Source of the DNA: CAZDWZ01 sp964509425 | GTDB taxonomy: Bacteria; Bdellovibrionota_C; UBA2361; SZUA-149; CAZDWZ01 | NCBI GenBank assembly: GCA_964509425.1 | Contig: CAZDWZ010000005.1 | Span: forward strand, 372,001-436,000 | DNA: 64,000 nt | Reading direction: 5' to 3' | Part shown: positions 36,097 to 45,194 of the stretch, piece by piece | Position numbering within the stretch: the first letter of the stretch is position 1 | How the letters are laid out: every line of letters starts with the position of its first letter | Made by a program: the position numbers and the translations under genes | The notes under the pieces: generated by a model | Databases searched by the model: none | What the model was told of the DNA's origin: nothing | The model's input: the letters and a program-made list of their open reading frames with translations, nothing else

Positions 36097-36702
36097 ATGG
36101 ATGTTGCTGTCCGTGAGAGGTTGTGGCGATACCGTATCGCCCGGCTCGTCTCCAAAGTGTCCGCTCCGCCGATCATCATCTTCGCCGCGGCAGCTGTCGT
36201 CGCCGAGTGCGATCCGCGGCGGAAGTGCTACGGGGATCTCTGTAAATACGGTGCAATCTGCATCTTCGTGCCGCTCGCTGTCCTCCTCATCCTCCGCGCG
36301 AAGGGGATGGTCGGAGACTTTGATCTCACGAAGCGATCGGAGCGCGCGCTGCCGATGCTCGCGGCGACTTCGTCGTCGCTGCTCTCGTGGATTCTGCTGC
36401 GCACGAGTTCCCCGGGGACGGCGCTCGCGTCATTCGCCGGCGCGCAGACGGTCTGCCTCGGAGCGCTGATGCTGATCTCGCTGTACTGGAAAATTTCGGT
36501 GCACGCGTCGGCTCTCGCGACGCTGACCGCCGTTCTCTGGCCGCAGAGCACGGCCCTCGCCTTCGCCGTCGGAGTCAGTCTTGCGGTGGTGTGTTGGGCA
36601 CGCGTGATACTCGGGAAGCACACGCTGGGACAGGTCTTCGCAGGAAGTCTCCTGAGCGGAACTGCCATCACGGTGTGGCTCGCCATCCGGAACGTCGCCT
36701 GA
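36097..36702 (+). CDS. Membrane protein of the PAP2 phosphatase type
   Basis: ATG at 36097 with GGAGG ten bases upstream gives 201 residues with about five to six membrane segments. ISVHASALA and WARVILGKHTLGQVFAGSLL correspond to the SxH and RxxxGxHTxxQ motifs of PAP2 lipid phosphatases. The first KxxxxxxRP motif is not clear, so activity is uncertain. It is a G/C-rich codon gene followed by a hairpin and then the DUF457-type gene. Confidence 0.6.
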   Translation: MDVAVRERLWRYRIARLVSKVSAPPIIIFAAAAVVAECDPRRKCYGDLCKYGAICIFVPLAVLLILRAKGMVGDFDLTKRSERALPMLAATSSSLLSWILLRTSSPGTALASFAGAQTVCLGALMLISLYWKISVHASALATLTAVLWPQSTALAFAVGVSLAVVCWARVILGKHTLGQVFAGSLLSGTAITVWLAIRNVA

Positions 36703-36715
36703 GGGGTTTTGGGAA

Positions 36716-36737
36716 GGGTCATGTTCGCTCATGACCC
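36716..36737 (+). terminator. Hairpin after the PAP2-like gene
   Basis: GGGTCATG (36716-36723) pairs perfectly with CATGACCC (36730-36737), 14 bases past the stop. A C-rich tail follows rather than T, so it may protect the 3' end or end transcription weakly. Confidence 0.45.
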
Positions 36738-36824
36738 GGACCCCTCCTCCCCCCGGCTCTCAGATTCAAAACAAACGGACAATCCAAAAGGTGCCTCTCT
36801 CTGTGGGTTCAAGGAGACTCAATC

Positions 36825-37379
36825 ATGACGACTATCACGCACAGCTTGATGGGTGGCGCGCTCGGTGCGGGAGCCTGCGCCATGATGCCTGAAGTGTTCG
36901 ACAGCAGCCTCTCGAAGTCGATGTGGATCGCGATCTTCATCGGCCTCAGCAACATCCCCGACATCGATCTGCTGCTCTTCCTCGTGCCGAAGAAGGTCCG
37001 CGGTGAGAGCCGGCTGTGGACGCACCGCGGCATCACGCACGGGCTGGTGGGCTGCGTGTGCTTCGCGCTCCTCTCGACGATGCTTCTCAACTGCCCGATC
37101 CTGACGTGGAAGGGGGCGGCGATGTTCAGCGTCTTCTCCGGAGTCGTCGCGCTTCACCTCATCTGCGACACGGTCGACGGCTCGACGGGGATTTGTCTGT
37201 TCGCGCCGTTCTGCACGCACTGGTACACTACCGGCTACCGGTTGAATCATGATCTCCCTCTCGACGTGTTGAGTACGGCGCGCGGACGCTTTGCGTTCGC
37301 CTACGGCGTCGCGATCGAAACGGTGTTCATCACCGTTCCGACAGGCGTCTTCGTTCTGCTTGCGACATGGCGAGTGTGA
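36825..37379 (+). CDS. DUF457/YdjM-type membrane metal-dependent hydrolase-like protein
   Basis: 184 residues with four membrane segments. Conserved polar residues typical of the family: THSLMGGALGA at the start, NIPDIDLLLF, WTHRGITHG and LHLICDTVDGS, giving His and Asp ligands for a metal within the membrane. E. coli YdjM belongs to this family; its substrate is unknown. AAGGAG lies ten bases before the ATG. Codon use is as in the previous gene. Confidence 0.75.
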   Translation: MTTITHSLMGGALGAGACAMMPEVFDSSLSKSMWIAIFIGLSNIPDIDLLLFLVPKKVRGESRLWTHRGITHGLVGCVCFALLSTMLLNCPILTWKGAAMFSVFSGVVALHLICDTVDGSTGICLFAPFCTHWYTTGYRLNHDLPLDVLSTARGRFAFAYGVAIETVFITVPTGVFVLLATWRV

Positions 37380-37496
37380 GGTTCAAAGGAAGGAAGAGTG
37401 TCCGACCGGCGCAGGAGATCCTCCTGCGCCGAACACAATATTTGCCGAGCACATTCGCGATTTTCAACTCAATGATTCCAGCAACACGAAAATTGT

Positions 37497-37580
37497 CGGG
37501 GGGAGTTTTCCACGGATAGCGCTCTCAAGGTCGAGCTCCCACACTCGACCCTGAGGAGAGCGCTAGCGGTGGTAAACTCC
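37497..37580. repeat. Left fold-back end of the HNH element
   Basis: The arm 37497-37535 folds back on 37543-37580 around CTCCCACA, sharing GGTCGAG, GAGCGCT and GGAGTTT blocks. The same arm is also the inverted partner of 37917-37954 (38 bases, one mismatch and one G insertion). Confidence 0.8.
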
Positions 37581-37693
37581 GGTGGCGGGGGATGTAGGGA
37601 GGTGATCGAGAAGCAACGGCCCGGCGTCGTTCGAGACGTATTTCAGGCGGGGGAAGAATGCGTCAGCCAACAGCCGCTTATTCTCGCCGCTCT

Positions 37694-38041
37694 CTATCCC
37701 TGACGAATACAAGCATCCATAAACCCGCTCGGGAACACCTGATACGCAGCATGCAAATTATGCGATGCGCAGAGCGTTCTCAAATTCTCCGGGCCAGTCT
37801 CTCCACCAGCTGCAAACGGAACGATGTGATCAACTTCCAGATCCTTCCGGCTTCCACATCGCACACCGTCCGAGCTTTCAAAGATGCAATTGAACCCATC
37901 AGGGTCGAGTGACAGTCTCGACCTTGAGAGCGCTATCCGTGGAGAACTCCCCCGCCTGATTTTTATTTTATGGGATTCGTTTTCGCCGGAGTCTCGCAAT
38001 CGAGGGGAGTTATGAGGTTGCTCATGAAGTGCTTTGAGCAA
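37694..38041 (-). pseudogene. Truncated HNH endonuclease inside an inverted-repeat element
   Basis: The frame carries a complete HNH core: CIFES...VRC as one metal-binding Cys pair, LEVDHIVPFAAGG with the DH, GPENLRTLC with the N, and ASHN as the last ligand pair. Upstream of the core the frame simply reads through the right repeat (37917-37954), so the normal N-terminal part of the protein is missing or replaced. Similar short HNH genes recur in Bdellovibrio-type genomes as I recall them. No ribosome site or start is convincing. I judge it a remnant, though a minimal HNH peptide cannot be excluded. Confidence 0.6.
37917..37954. repeat. Right inverted repeat of the HNH element
   Basis: Reverse complement of 37497-37535. 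Just inside it GGGTCGAG (37902-37909) and CTCGACC (37917-37923) form a small hairpin, mirroring the fold-back at the left end. Confidence 0.8.
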
Positions 38042-38173
38042 GTCGCCACGGACCGCAGCACGACCATCACCCCTTCCTCGCCTGAAATACTTCGCGAACG
38101 ACGCCGGGCCTTCGCTTCTCTGAACCTAACTTTTTTCCAGCCTGAGTGGGACGCCACGAGCAAAATTCACGTC

Positions 38174-38836
38174 TCAGGCCCGCACCGACTCCGCCCCGCC
38201 TTTCCCCAATCTGGCCAGGAAAGCATCGATTTTAGGTGCGATGTATGCAGCGACGCCTGTCGCCCACAAAGCAGTAATCACCCCGGTGAAGACATCCATC
38301 GTGTAATGCGCGCGGAGGAAGAGCACGGTGGTTGCTTCAAAGATCGCAATGAAAAAGCCAAGAAGCTTTAAAGAAGGGCGGCCGAGTCTCGCGAGCTCCA
38401 CCGCTCCTACGACGGCAATGGACGTATGTCCGGAGAAGAAGAAATCAGACGCCGTTCCGTAGGTGACCAGAAAATTCGGAAAGCCGGGATCTCGCCAAAT
38501 CATCCCTTCAGGGGCGGGGAGTGCACAGAGCGCCTGACAGATTTGTCGAAGTGCGAAGACGATGAGGAGTCCAATAAACGGACGCACAGTCGAACCGAAA
38601 ATGGAAGAGAGAAGGAGAAACGCTCCAAGCACATCGATCACAAGGGAGCTCACGATCAGAAGTAGGTTCGCGGCCTCCACGTTAGTGAATAGGTAATGAT
38701 GAATTCCGCTGGTCAGATCGAAAATGCCGTCTCCGATTCCGTTTTCCGGAAACGGCCTTGAAGCGATAAGACTTTGCGTGAAGAACCACCCGGCAAGTCC
38801 CACTATGACCGTGAGCAGTCGTAGAAATATCTGCAT
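38174..38836 (-). CDS. PAP2-like membrane phosphatase (phosphatidic-acid phosphatase/sphingomyelin-synthase-like)
   Basis: 220 residues, about six membrane segments. SDFFFSGHTSIAV and FLRAHYTMDVFTGV supply the SGHT and the HYTxD motifs; the HxxxD ending is closer to the sphingomyelin-synthase-like PAP2 branch than to the ordinary SRxxxxxHxxxD form. It follows the acyltransferase gene by 17 bases on the same strand. An acyltransferase that makes phosphatidic acid and a phosphatase that could act on it suggest a joint role in lipid metabolism. Confidence 0.75.
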   Translation of the reverse strand: MQIFLRLLTVIVGLAGWFFTQSLIASRPFPENGIGDGIFDLTSGIHHYLFTNVEAANLLLIVSSLVIDVLGAFLLLSSIFGSTVRPFIGLLIVFALRQICQALCALPAPEGMIWRDPGFPNFLVTYGTASDFFFSGHTSIAVVGAVELARLGRPSLKLLGFFIAIFEATTVLFLRAHYTMDVFTGVITALWATGVAAYIAPKIDAFLARLGKGGAESVRA

Positions 38837-38853
38837 GTGCCGCTCCTCGCGGG

Positions 38854-40062
38854 TCAGGCGGCAGGAATATCCGGCCGCGCGTTTTTTAGCCCTTCGATCA
38901 TCTGCTCGAGGCTATCCTCGATCTTTTGCATGACGGACGGCGCACTTTTGTCTCGCTCGGGCGAAACCTCTATCGCATCGCCGACCTCGATCACCACCGA
39001 CATCGGGGGATGGATTCTCGCTACGTCGGTAAGGTCTTCTTCAAATCGTTCAACCGTCTCGAGATAATGTTCGGGAGGGCATTCGGGGAAAATATAGTCC
39101 GGCGGATAAAACGACATTTGCTGCGCGTAGTAGATGATCGTGAGGTGTCTCCAGCAGCGATCGCGCTCGGTCTCACTTAGCTCACCCTTTATGATGTCGG
39201 GAAGTATGGTCGACCGGAGTTTCTTCACTCTTGCAATAACGCTTCCCTTCTGCGGGGCTTTTAGCCACTCCGTCTCGAGCGGGTCGAGAACAGCGTTTAC
39301 TAATTTCTCGATCCGTTCGTGCACTTCGCCGGCTTGGGGAACTTCGAAATATTCAATTTCCTTCAAGCAGACGATGGCCTTTCCGATCTTCCGGAGACGA
39401 TCATTTAAGGCCATGGTGTGAAGCGGCATCCATGTGAGCCGTGATTCAATGTCGCGGAGGACTGATTCGACCGTCTTCTCCAAGTTGCCGTGAAAGAAGT
39501 AGCGAAGCGCGACCGGGTGGGCGACCACCGGAGCTTTGTTTCCTGCTTCCGCCCGTTTCTTCGCGGCGCCGCGGAGCATGATTTGTGTTCCCTCCATGAG
39601 CGCGTTCAATCGATCGTTCGTGCGGGAGATGACGCCCTCGGGAAATACGACGAGCGGTCGTTTACCCTCCGCGAGAATTTCAGTTGCTCGCTCGAGTGCA
39701 GAACGATCCAACCCCTCACGAAAAATGCTGAACGCTCCGACTCGCGGAAGAAGCCATCGTTGAATTTTCCCCTGATAAAAAAGGTGAGCGCTCGCCATGA
39801 TATAGAGGAAGCATTCTGATTCGGAGGCGAGAGCTCCCATCACCATCGGATCACATGGGCGGCAATGATTCGGAGAGAGCATGACTCCAGCGCCCTGTGC
39901 GAGGGAAGCTTTGAGTTTTTCTGTTCCGATGCAGCGGACGTGGGTGATCCCCCACGTGCGTTTCAAATAGTACGGGAGGACGTACCGCATGAGTGTGGGA
40001 ACGAAGGTTCCCTCGTGCGGAGGAACGAAGCTATACGGCTTAGTGAGATGGATTGAGTTCAT
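38854..40062 (-). CDS. PlsC-type glycerolphosphate acyltransferase
   Basis: 402 residues. NHCRPCDPMVMG supplies the catalytic H-x4-D, and VVFPEGVISR the phosphate-binding FPEG motif. Family members move an acyl chain to lysophosphatidic acid or a related acceptor at the inner membrane. The protein is longer than PlsC (about 240), with roughly 150 extra C-terminal residues of charged helices. It is the first gene of the pair with the PAP2-like phosphatase. Confidence 0.8.
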   Translation of the reverse strand: MNSIHLTKPYSFVPPHEGTFVPTLMRYVLPYYLKRTWGITHVRCIGTEKLKASLAQGAGVMLSPNHCRPCDPMVMGALASESECFLYIMASAHLFYQGKIQRWLLPRVGAFSIFREGLDRSALERATEILAEGKRPLVVFPEGVISRTNDRLNALMEGTQIMLRGAAKKRAEAGNKAPVVAHPVALRYFFHGNLEKTVESVLRDIESRLTWMPLHTMALNDRLRKIGKAIVCLKEIEYFEVPQAGEVHERIEKLVNAVLDPLETEWLKAPQKGSVIARVKKLRSTILPDIIKGELSETERDRCWRHLTIIYYAQQMSFYPPDYIFPECPPEHYLETVERFEEDLTDVARIHPPMSVVIEVGDAIEVSPERDKSAPSVMQKIEDSLEQMIEGLKNARPDIPAA

Positions 40063-40112
40063 GGCGGGCCCATCATCACGCCCGGCCGGAATGCTGTCGA
40101 GGGAAAAAAGTG

Positions 40113-40138
40113 AACTGGCTCTATTCCCTGAGCCAGTT
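40113..40138 (-). terminator. Rho-independent terminator of the orphan membrane gene
   Basis: AACTGGCTC (40113-40121) pairs perfectly with GAGCCAGTT (40130-40138). On the minus strand the stem is followed by CACTTTTTTCCC, a good T tract. It lies 55 bases past the stop at 40193. Confidence 0.7.
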
Positions 40139-40192
40139 AAGGGTGCGTCGACTTCCTCTCCAAAACCTCCTTGTGACGCGTGGTGTGTGCGG

Positions 40193-40696
40193 TCAGTACG
40201 TCCAGCCCGGCCGAATGTCAGTCGGGGACTTGAGGCCGAATTCGATCGCCTTCAGCCAGTGTGTCATCCAGTCCGGCTCCTTGCCGTTCAACTGGAACAC
40301 TGTGCCTTCCGGTAGATCGGCCATCAGTCCCCACAACGACGCCTCGAGGAGCAGGAGCGCGTTCGTGTAGACCTTCTCGGCATCGGCCCCGTAGACGTCT
40401 CCGTCCTGAAAGCACACTTCGGTGATCCACTTCCGAAACCGCCCCGGCCGAAACTCCAGTGTGAAGACCGGCGTGATGCTCGCGAGGCCCGCGAGCGCCG
40501 ACTTCGTGTGAAATTTCGCGCAGAAGGGATAGACAACATTCACGATCGGCGCGTTCTGCTTGCCGACCTTTCGCGTGAAGTCCTTGAGTGTCAGCTTTTT
40601 CGTCCCCAACAGGCAGACGAGAAGCACGGAAATCGCCACCAGCACGACGGGGATAGCGGCCAACCCGACCGGAACCCCGTGCAACCACCCATCCAT
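40193..40696 (-). CDS. Membrane-anchored protein of unknown function
   Basis: From ATG at 40696 the product has 167 residues. One membrane segment lies at residues about 9-30, then a basic linker and a soluble domain of about 130 residues with two Cys (YPFCAKFH, TEVCFQDGD) and an aromatic tail. No family recognised. Codons are strongly G/C-ending, unlike the acyltransferase next door. It is a single-gene unit with its own terminator. Confidence 0.6.
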   Translation of the reverse strand: MDGWLHGVPVGLAAIPVVLVAISVLLVCLLGTKKLTLKDFTRKVGKQNAPIVNVVYPFCAKFHTKSALAGLASITPVFTLEFRPGRFRKWITEVCFQDGDVYGADAEKVYTNALLLLEASLWGLMADLPEGTVFQLNGKEPDWMTHWLKAIEFGLKSPTDIRPGWTY

Positions 40697-40865
40697 TTTC
40701 GTAACCCTTAGAGAGCTGATCTCCACTTGGACGCGGGAGACCGTAATGAGGTTATGGGTAGCAGCCTATGGAATGTTGAGGAAATGTTAGTGAAATGAGG
40801 CTGTGATTCTTCACACCTGATTTGGAGTTTTGGGGGCGAAACCGGAAGATCCCGAATTCACTCGA

Positions 40866-42737
40866 TTAAAACAGAGACCGGAGGCGGTTGGTAACGCGGT
40901 TCCGAAGCGGCACTTTTGTGAGGGGGTGCCCGTCCACTCTCATTTGGAGCAGGAAATACGGGGGGAGGCAGGCGGGACCGGCTTCGGGAGTTTTTGCACA
41001 GACATAGTCCGCACGGCAGGGATTCTCCCCTCCGCAGGCGCGAAGCATTGCGGGACGGGAGAACTTGGCGCAGTCCTCGAAGAGTCCCCCCGAACCGAGG
41101 CAGGCGTTGAAGCTACTGAGGATCGCGATAGCCCCGCAGCTTCCGTTTTTCTCCTGTGCCTCGCAGGGCCCCGAGCACATTCCGCCCGGGAATCCCACCG
41201 GAACTCCTTCGCAGAGGAAATTCGACGGGCATGGTCTTGGTGTTTCGGCACCAGCTTCATCCGCCTCAAAATTTACGTCCGACACGCGGCAGACGGCACC
41301 GACCTCGGGTTGGTCGGGCATGCAGGTTCCCACCTCTTCTTCATCCTTCTCGCAGTGAAATCCCGGCGCACATTTCCAGTTTTTAAATCCGGCGTCGCCG
41401 AGGCCACAACTCTGACCGAATCCACCCGAGGATAATTCGTGGTCGGGAGGCTCCCGGCGGTCGGGGGGAATTTCATTCGCGAGGAGTGCCGCGACATACT
41501 GTTCCCGTCTTGGAAGGTCTTCAGCCGCGTGAGGCGAAAGAGGTGTCGCGAGCGCGTCAATCCGCCGCGCCGGGTCCCGCTCTTCCCCGAGCGCATGAAA
41601 GCCGGCCATTGATCTGCTCTGATGACATCCCATGCAAGACAATCCATCGAGACGCCGGAGAAGCGCGTTTTTTGAGCCTATCGACTGATACTCGGAGAGA
41701 GGAATATTATCAGGAAGTTTGCTTCGCAAAAGCTTCGTGAATGGTCTGTTCTGCGCTCGCGATAATCCGCGTGGAGTAACACTAACCGCGCGCTCAGCGA
41801 GAAACTCATCGGGAATGACGACCGTACCTTCGTCTATCGCCGCGAGATTCGAGGGCAAGCGAATCCATTCAATGAGTTTTTTGGTGAGCACTTCGTCTTT
41901 TCCCAACCGACGAAGGTCGGGAGTGTTCTCGAGGCGCGCGGGAGAAAGCTTGCCATTTTTCCGCTCGAAGACGCGGAGGATATATTCCGCGTGCCCGCCG
42001 AGGTCGGGTCGAATCGTCGATGGCCATCGAACGCTTTGGACGTTCACTTCAACCGACTTCAGGTTCTCGGGGCCGAGCATCGGAAGAAGCGCCGGAAATT
42101 TCGTCGTTTCCTGAAACGCGGATTCGAGAGTAGTTGCAACAGTCCGGCAGTTGTTTTCCTTTTCTCGAAGGAAAAACACCACGTTTACCGTCATCGGAAG
42201 GCTGGAGGAGACGACTCCGTCTTGAACGGCCATGGTGTAGCCGAGGCGGTAGATAAATCTCAGCTCTCCGCATGTGCCCGGATGGAAGACCTTCCGGTCG
42301 ATTCGATTTGAAATCGCGCCGAGACGAAACTGGGTGAGGCGGGAGCTCAGCCACGACGGATCAAATCCCCGGTGCACGAAAGACATGCCAATTCCATATT
42401 TCGGGTCCGATGAATAAAGCTCGGTGAAATCCGCGTCGAGAGTCTTCCGGAGGAGCTCGTAATCAGGATTCGATTTTAGAGATTCCGTATTCGAGCCGCC
42501 GTCAATTCCGAACGCGAGTTTCGCAAAGCCGAACCCCTGACTCTCCAACATCGCAATGGCATAGGGGGCTGTCAGCGTGAGTGGAGATTTTCCCGAAGTT
42601 TCTGCGATGCCAGGTGCGGCAGTCACGAAAAACGCGCTCACGATGAATGTGAAGACGGAGAGGCCGATTCGTGAGAAAAATATGGACAGAAATCGATTCA
42701 CAAGCAATAGCCTTCGAAGGCAACGCGAACGGTGCAT
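40866..42737 (-). CDS. Secreted protein with one CxxCH heme site and a Cys-rich end
   Basis: Up to 623 residues. The N-terminus is a signal peptide (hydrophobic run about 20-40). CMGCH near residue 365 is a single c-type heme attachment site within LSCMGCHQSRSMAGF. The last 170 residues contain about 20 Cys in short loops, likely disulfide-bonded. The first 330 residues match nothing I recognise. The ATG at 42737 leaves almost no space to the divergent gene at 42756; an in-frame GTG at 42701 still leaves a full signal peptide and may be the true start. Confidence 0.65.
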   Translation of the reverse strand: MHRSRCLRRLLLVNRFLSIFFSRIGLSVFTFIVSAFFVTAAPGIAETSGKSPLTLTAPYAIAMLESQGFGFAKLAFGIDGGSNTESLKSNPDYELLRKTLDADFTELYSSDPKYGIGMSFVHRGFDPSWLSSRLTQFRLGAISNRIDRKVFHPGTCGELRFIYRLGYTMAVQDGVVSSSLPMTVNVVFFLREKENNCRTVATTLESAFQETTKFPALLPMLGPENLKSVEVNVQSVRWPSTIRPDLGGHAEYILRVFERKNGKLSPARLENTPDLRRLGKDEVLTKKLIEWIRLPSNLAAIDEGTVVIPDEFLAERAVSVTPRGLSRAQNRPFTKLLRSKLPDNIPLSEYQSIGSKNALLRRLDGLSCMGCHQSRSMAGFHALGEERDPARRIDALATPLSPHAAEDLPRREQYVAALLANEIPPDRREPPDHELSSGGFGQSCGLGDAGFKNWKCAPGFHCEKDEEEVGTCMPDQPEVGAVCRVSDVNFEADEAGAETPRPCPSNFLCEGVPVGFPGGMCSGPCEAQEKNGSCGAIAILSSFNACLGSGGLFEDCAKFSRPAMLRACGGENPCRADYVCAKTPEAGPACLPPYFLLQMRVDGHPLTKVPLRNRVTNRLRSLF

Positions 42738-42755
42738 ACACGGATTCTAGCCCAA

Positions 42756-45158
42756 ATGAACGGGGACAAACACTCCACCTATCTCCTTCTTCTAATTTTT
42801 TTTCTGGCGCTCATGATCCCGCCTGCGCAAGCGGAGCCGGGCGAGATTCGGGTGGGCGTGGTGGCGTTTTCCGGGCTGGAAAGCGCGCAAGCGCTCGGCG
42901 GGCGGATTCAAACGCTTTTTCGCGAATCAAGGCCGGACAGCCATGTGAAGTTAGCCGTGGGATCCTACGGCGACCTCCAGAACTGGATTGAGCATTCCCT
43001 CATAGATCTCGCCGTCGTGACCCCCGGCGTTGCGTCGGAGGTCGAGCGGCGAATCTCTCAGGTGCCGTCGCTCAGTGAATGGGATTACCTTGCCTCGGTC
43101 ACCGAAGCCCGTCACTCAGCGTCGGTGTGCGTCGTGCCGACTGATTCGCCTATCCAATCCGCGTCAGAGTTTAAAGCCCGCGTCGAAAACGCTGAAGTCG
43201 ATTTTCTGTTTGTGGACTCTTACTCGGTCTCCGGATTCTTAGCGCCGCTTCATGCGCTGAAGTCTGTTGGTGTCCCGATTCCCAAGCTCAGGGTGAATTT
43301 CAGCGCGTCCCATCAAAATTCTTTGCGACTGCTTGAGTCGCGATCGAAGTCTGGGGGGGCCCCGTCCGTTGCTTGCGTTTGGAACGGAGAGTTGAACAGC
43401 TACCCAAACCAGGCGGCCTTTCGCGTGCTGCCGTTTCCAGCTCTCGAATCACAAGCAGTCCCCCGAGGACTTGTCTTTGTGAAGAAATCTCTTAAAACGC
43501 CCGAGCTTCTGCGATCGATTGAGATTTCGGAGATTGTCACGGTCGATTCATCATGGAAGTCCGAGGTGCAGTCGGCTCGAACGCTCCTTGATGAATTCAC
43601 CGGGAAAAATTCACTGCGCGATCCGAAGCGAATCACTCTCGATGAATTTGGCAATCTGATTCTGCACCACGTGAAAAACTTCCCCACGCCGCTTCGGCTT
43701 GCGGTCGTGTTCTCCGGCGGGGGGGCGAAGTGCGCGTTTCAAGCGGGTGCGATTCGCGCCCTCGAAGAAAAACTGATCGAGCTGCGGACAGCGCTCTCCG
43801 ACCCGGGACTTGATATCGGACTCGTCGTCGGCACCTCCGGCGGAGCGATTAATGCCCTCGCCGTTGCCATGGGTGCGTCTTCTGACGCGGAGACCTTCAA
43901 GGCGTTTGCGTCACTCTGGCGTGAGCTTGATCAGCGAACAATTATCCGCCCCTCTTTCCGGGTGAGGGCGAACATGATGTTATGGTTTCTTGCGTGTCAG
44001 TTCTTCTGCTTTTTTGTGATCGACACGGTCACTGGTCGCCGGAGGACCGTCCTTTTCATCGCCGCGATCTTTGGCCTCCTGCAAAGTTTGTTTGCGCTCG
44101 GATTTTACTCTCCCGATTTTTTTCTCGGAAACGATTCCGGACGTCAGAAGCTCTGGCTTTGGGCAGGGTGGGGGATGGAAGGAGCAGGTCCGGTGTTGTT
44201 TGTTGTTGCAGTGGCGTGGCTGCTCGCCGTGTCCCGCAAAAAAAGCCAAACACCGGAAGAAGTTTCGGAGGGTTGGAGCCGCCGCCGACTCATCGCGCTT
44301 TGTGTTTGTCTCACCGGAGTTCTCGGACTTCCACTGGTTCAGGCCTACACAATTTTGTTCCTGGAGCCGACGCTCTCCGGAAGCAGTGGAATCGAGCGCA
44401 CCGTGTTTGAGAAGTTTTCCCGTCTCTCGAATCTTCTTCTCACTTCGCGGGGTGATTCCGCGCTCCAGCCTATTGCCGAGGGAGACCTCCGCACGAAGAT
44501 TCAAAAACTGAGTGAAGTCATTCTAGGAAAAGGTCTTCTGAAGCGAGATCTGGTGCTCACCGGTTCTCGACTAGGAGTCGCGGCGACCACGCTCCCTGGC
44601 GATCTCTATTTCTACGCGAGAGCGAACCGCACTTCACCTGCTCCTCGATTTAATGAACGGGGAGTGGATCTGGGTTCGCATCCGAACCTCCTCCTTGACG
44701 TCATGATGGGGTCGGGAGCGATCTATCCAATCTTCCCGGCTCGTGAGATTCCCTCGATTATGCCCGGAGTTGAGGCTGTGGAGATAGTTGACGGAAGTTA
44801 TTCGCACCGAAGTCCGATAGACGCCGCGGTCGCATGGGGTGCGACACATATCCTGCTCATCGAGGCGTCTCCTTCGGAGCTGATGAAAACGGGCTCCTTT
44901 GCGGCGAATATCGCGGTCTCGCTCAACCATCTCTACGACCAAGCGCAGATCCTCGACATGCGATCGAAGGAAGAAGTCGTGACGGTCACGCTGTATCCCG
45001 CGGTCCCGCAGATCGGACTCCTTGATTTTTCCGCGAGCTTTATTCAACAGGCGCTCGACAAAGGATATCAAGAGACGAAATCGAGCACTGTCCCTCCATT
45101 CGTAAAAGAGCCGAGCGCCCCGAAATTTTTTGAAGTGGAAGACTCTTCTCGCGGTTGA
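42756..45158 (+). CDS. Patatin-like phospholipase fused to a periplasmic-binding-like domain
   Basis: About 800 residues. A signal peptide or anchor (1-27) is followed by about 250 residues resembling a phosphonate/TAXI-type substrate-binding protein (IRVGVVAFSGLESAQALGG, IDLAVVTPGV, FLFVDSYSVSGFLAPLHAL). The patatin domain then begins: VVFSGGGAKCAFQAGAIRAL (oxyanion hole), VVGTSGGAINALA (G-x-S-x-G nucleophile) and, far downstream, EIVDGSYSHRSPID with the catalytic Asp. Between nucleophile and Asp about four membrane segments are inserted. A membrane-embedded, ligand-sensing lipase is one reading. ATG at 42732 is an alternative start. Confidence 0.75.
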   Translation: MNGDKHSTYLLLLIFFLALMIPPAQAEPGEIRVGVVAFSGLESAQALGGRIQTLFRESRPDSHVKLAVGSYGDLQNWIEHSLIDLAVVTPGVASEVERRISQVPSLSEWDYLASVTEARHSASVCVVPTDSPIQSASEFKARVENAEVDFLFVDSYSVSGFLAPLHALKSVGVPIPKLRVNFSASHQNSLRLLESRSKSGGAPSVACVWNGELNSYPNQAAFRVLPFPALESQAVPRGLVFVKKSLKTPELLRSIEISEIVTVDSSWKSEVQSARTLLDEFTGKNSLRDPKRITLDEFGNLILHHVKNFPTPLRLAVVFSGGGAKCAFQAGAIRALEEKLIELRTALSDPGLDIGLVVGTSGGAINALAVAMGASSDAETFKAFASLWRELDQRTIIRPSFRVRANMMLWFLACQFFCFFVIDTVTGRRRTVLFIAAIFGLLQSLFALGFYSPDFFLGNDSGRQKLWLWAGWGMEGAGPVLFVVAVAWLLAVSRKKSQTPEEVSEGWSRRRLIALCVCLTGVLGLPLVQAYTILFLEPTLSGSSGIERTVFEKFSRLSNLLLTSRGDSALQPIAEGDLRTKIQKLSEVILGKGLLKRDLVLTGSRLGVAATTLPGDLYFYARANRTSPAPRFNERGVDLGSHPNLLLDVMMGSGAIYPIFPAREIPSIMPGVEAVEIVDGSYSHRSPIDAAVAWGATHILLIEASPSELMKTGSFAANIAVSLNHLYDQAQILDMRSKEEVVTVTLYPAVPQIGLLDFSASFIQQALDKGYQETKSSTVPPFVKEPSAPKFFEVEDSSRG

Positions 45159-45194
45159 GGATTTCAAACTCGTGCCACGAGCAGGCGTGTAGGC

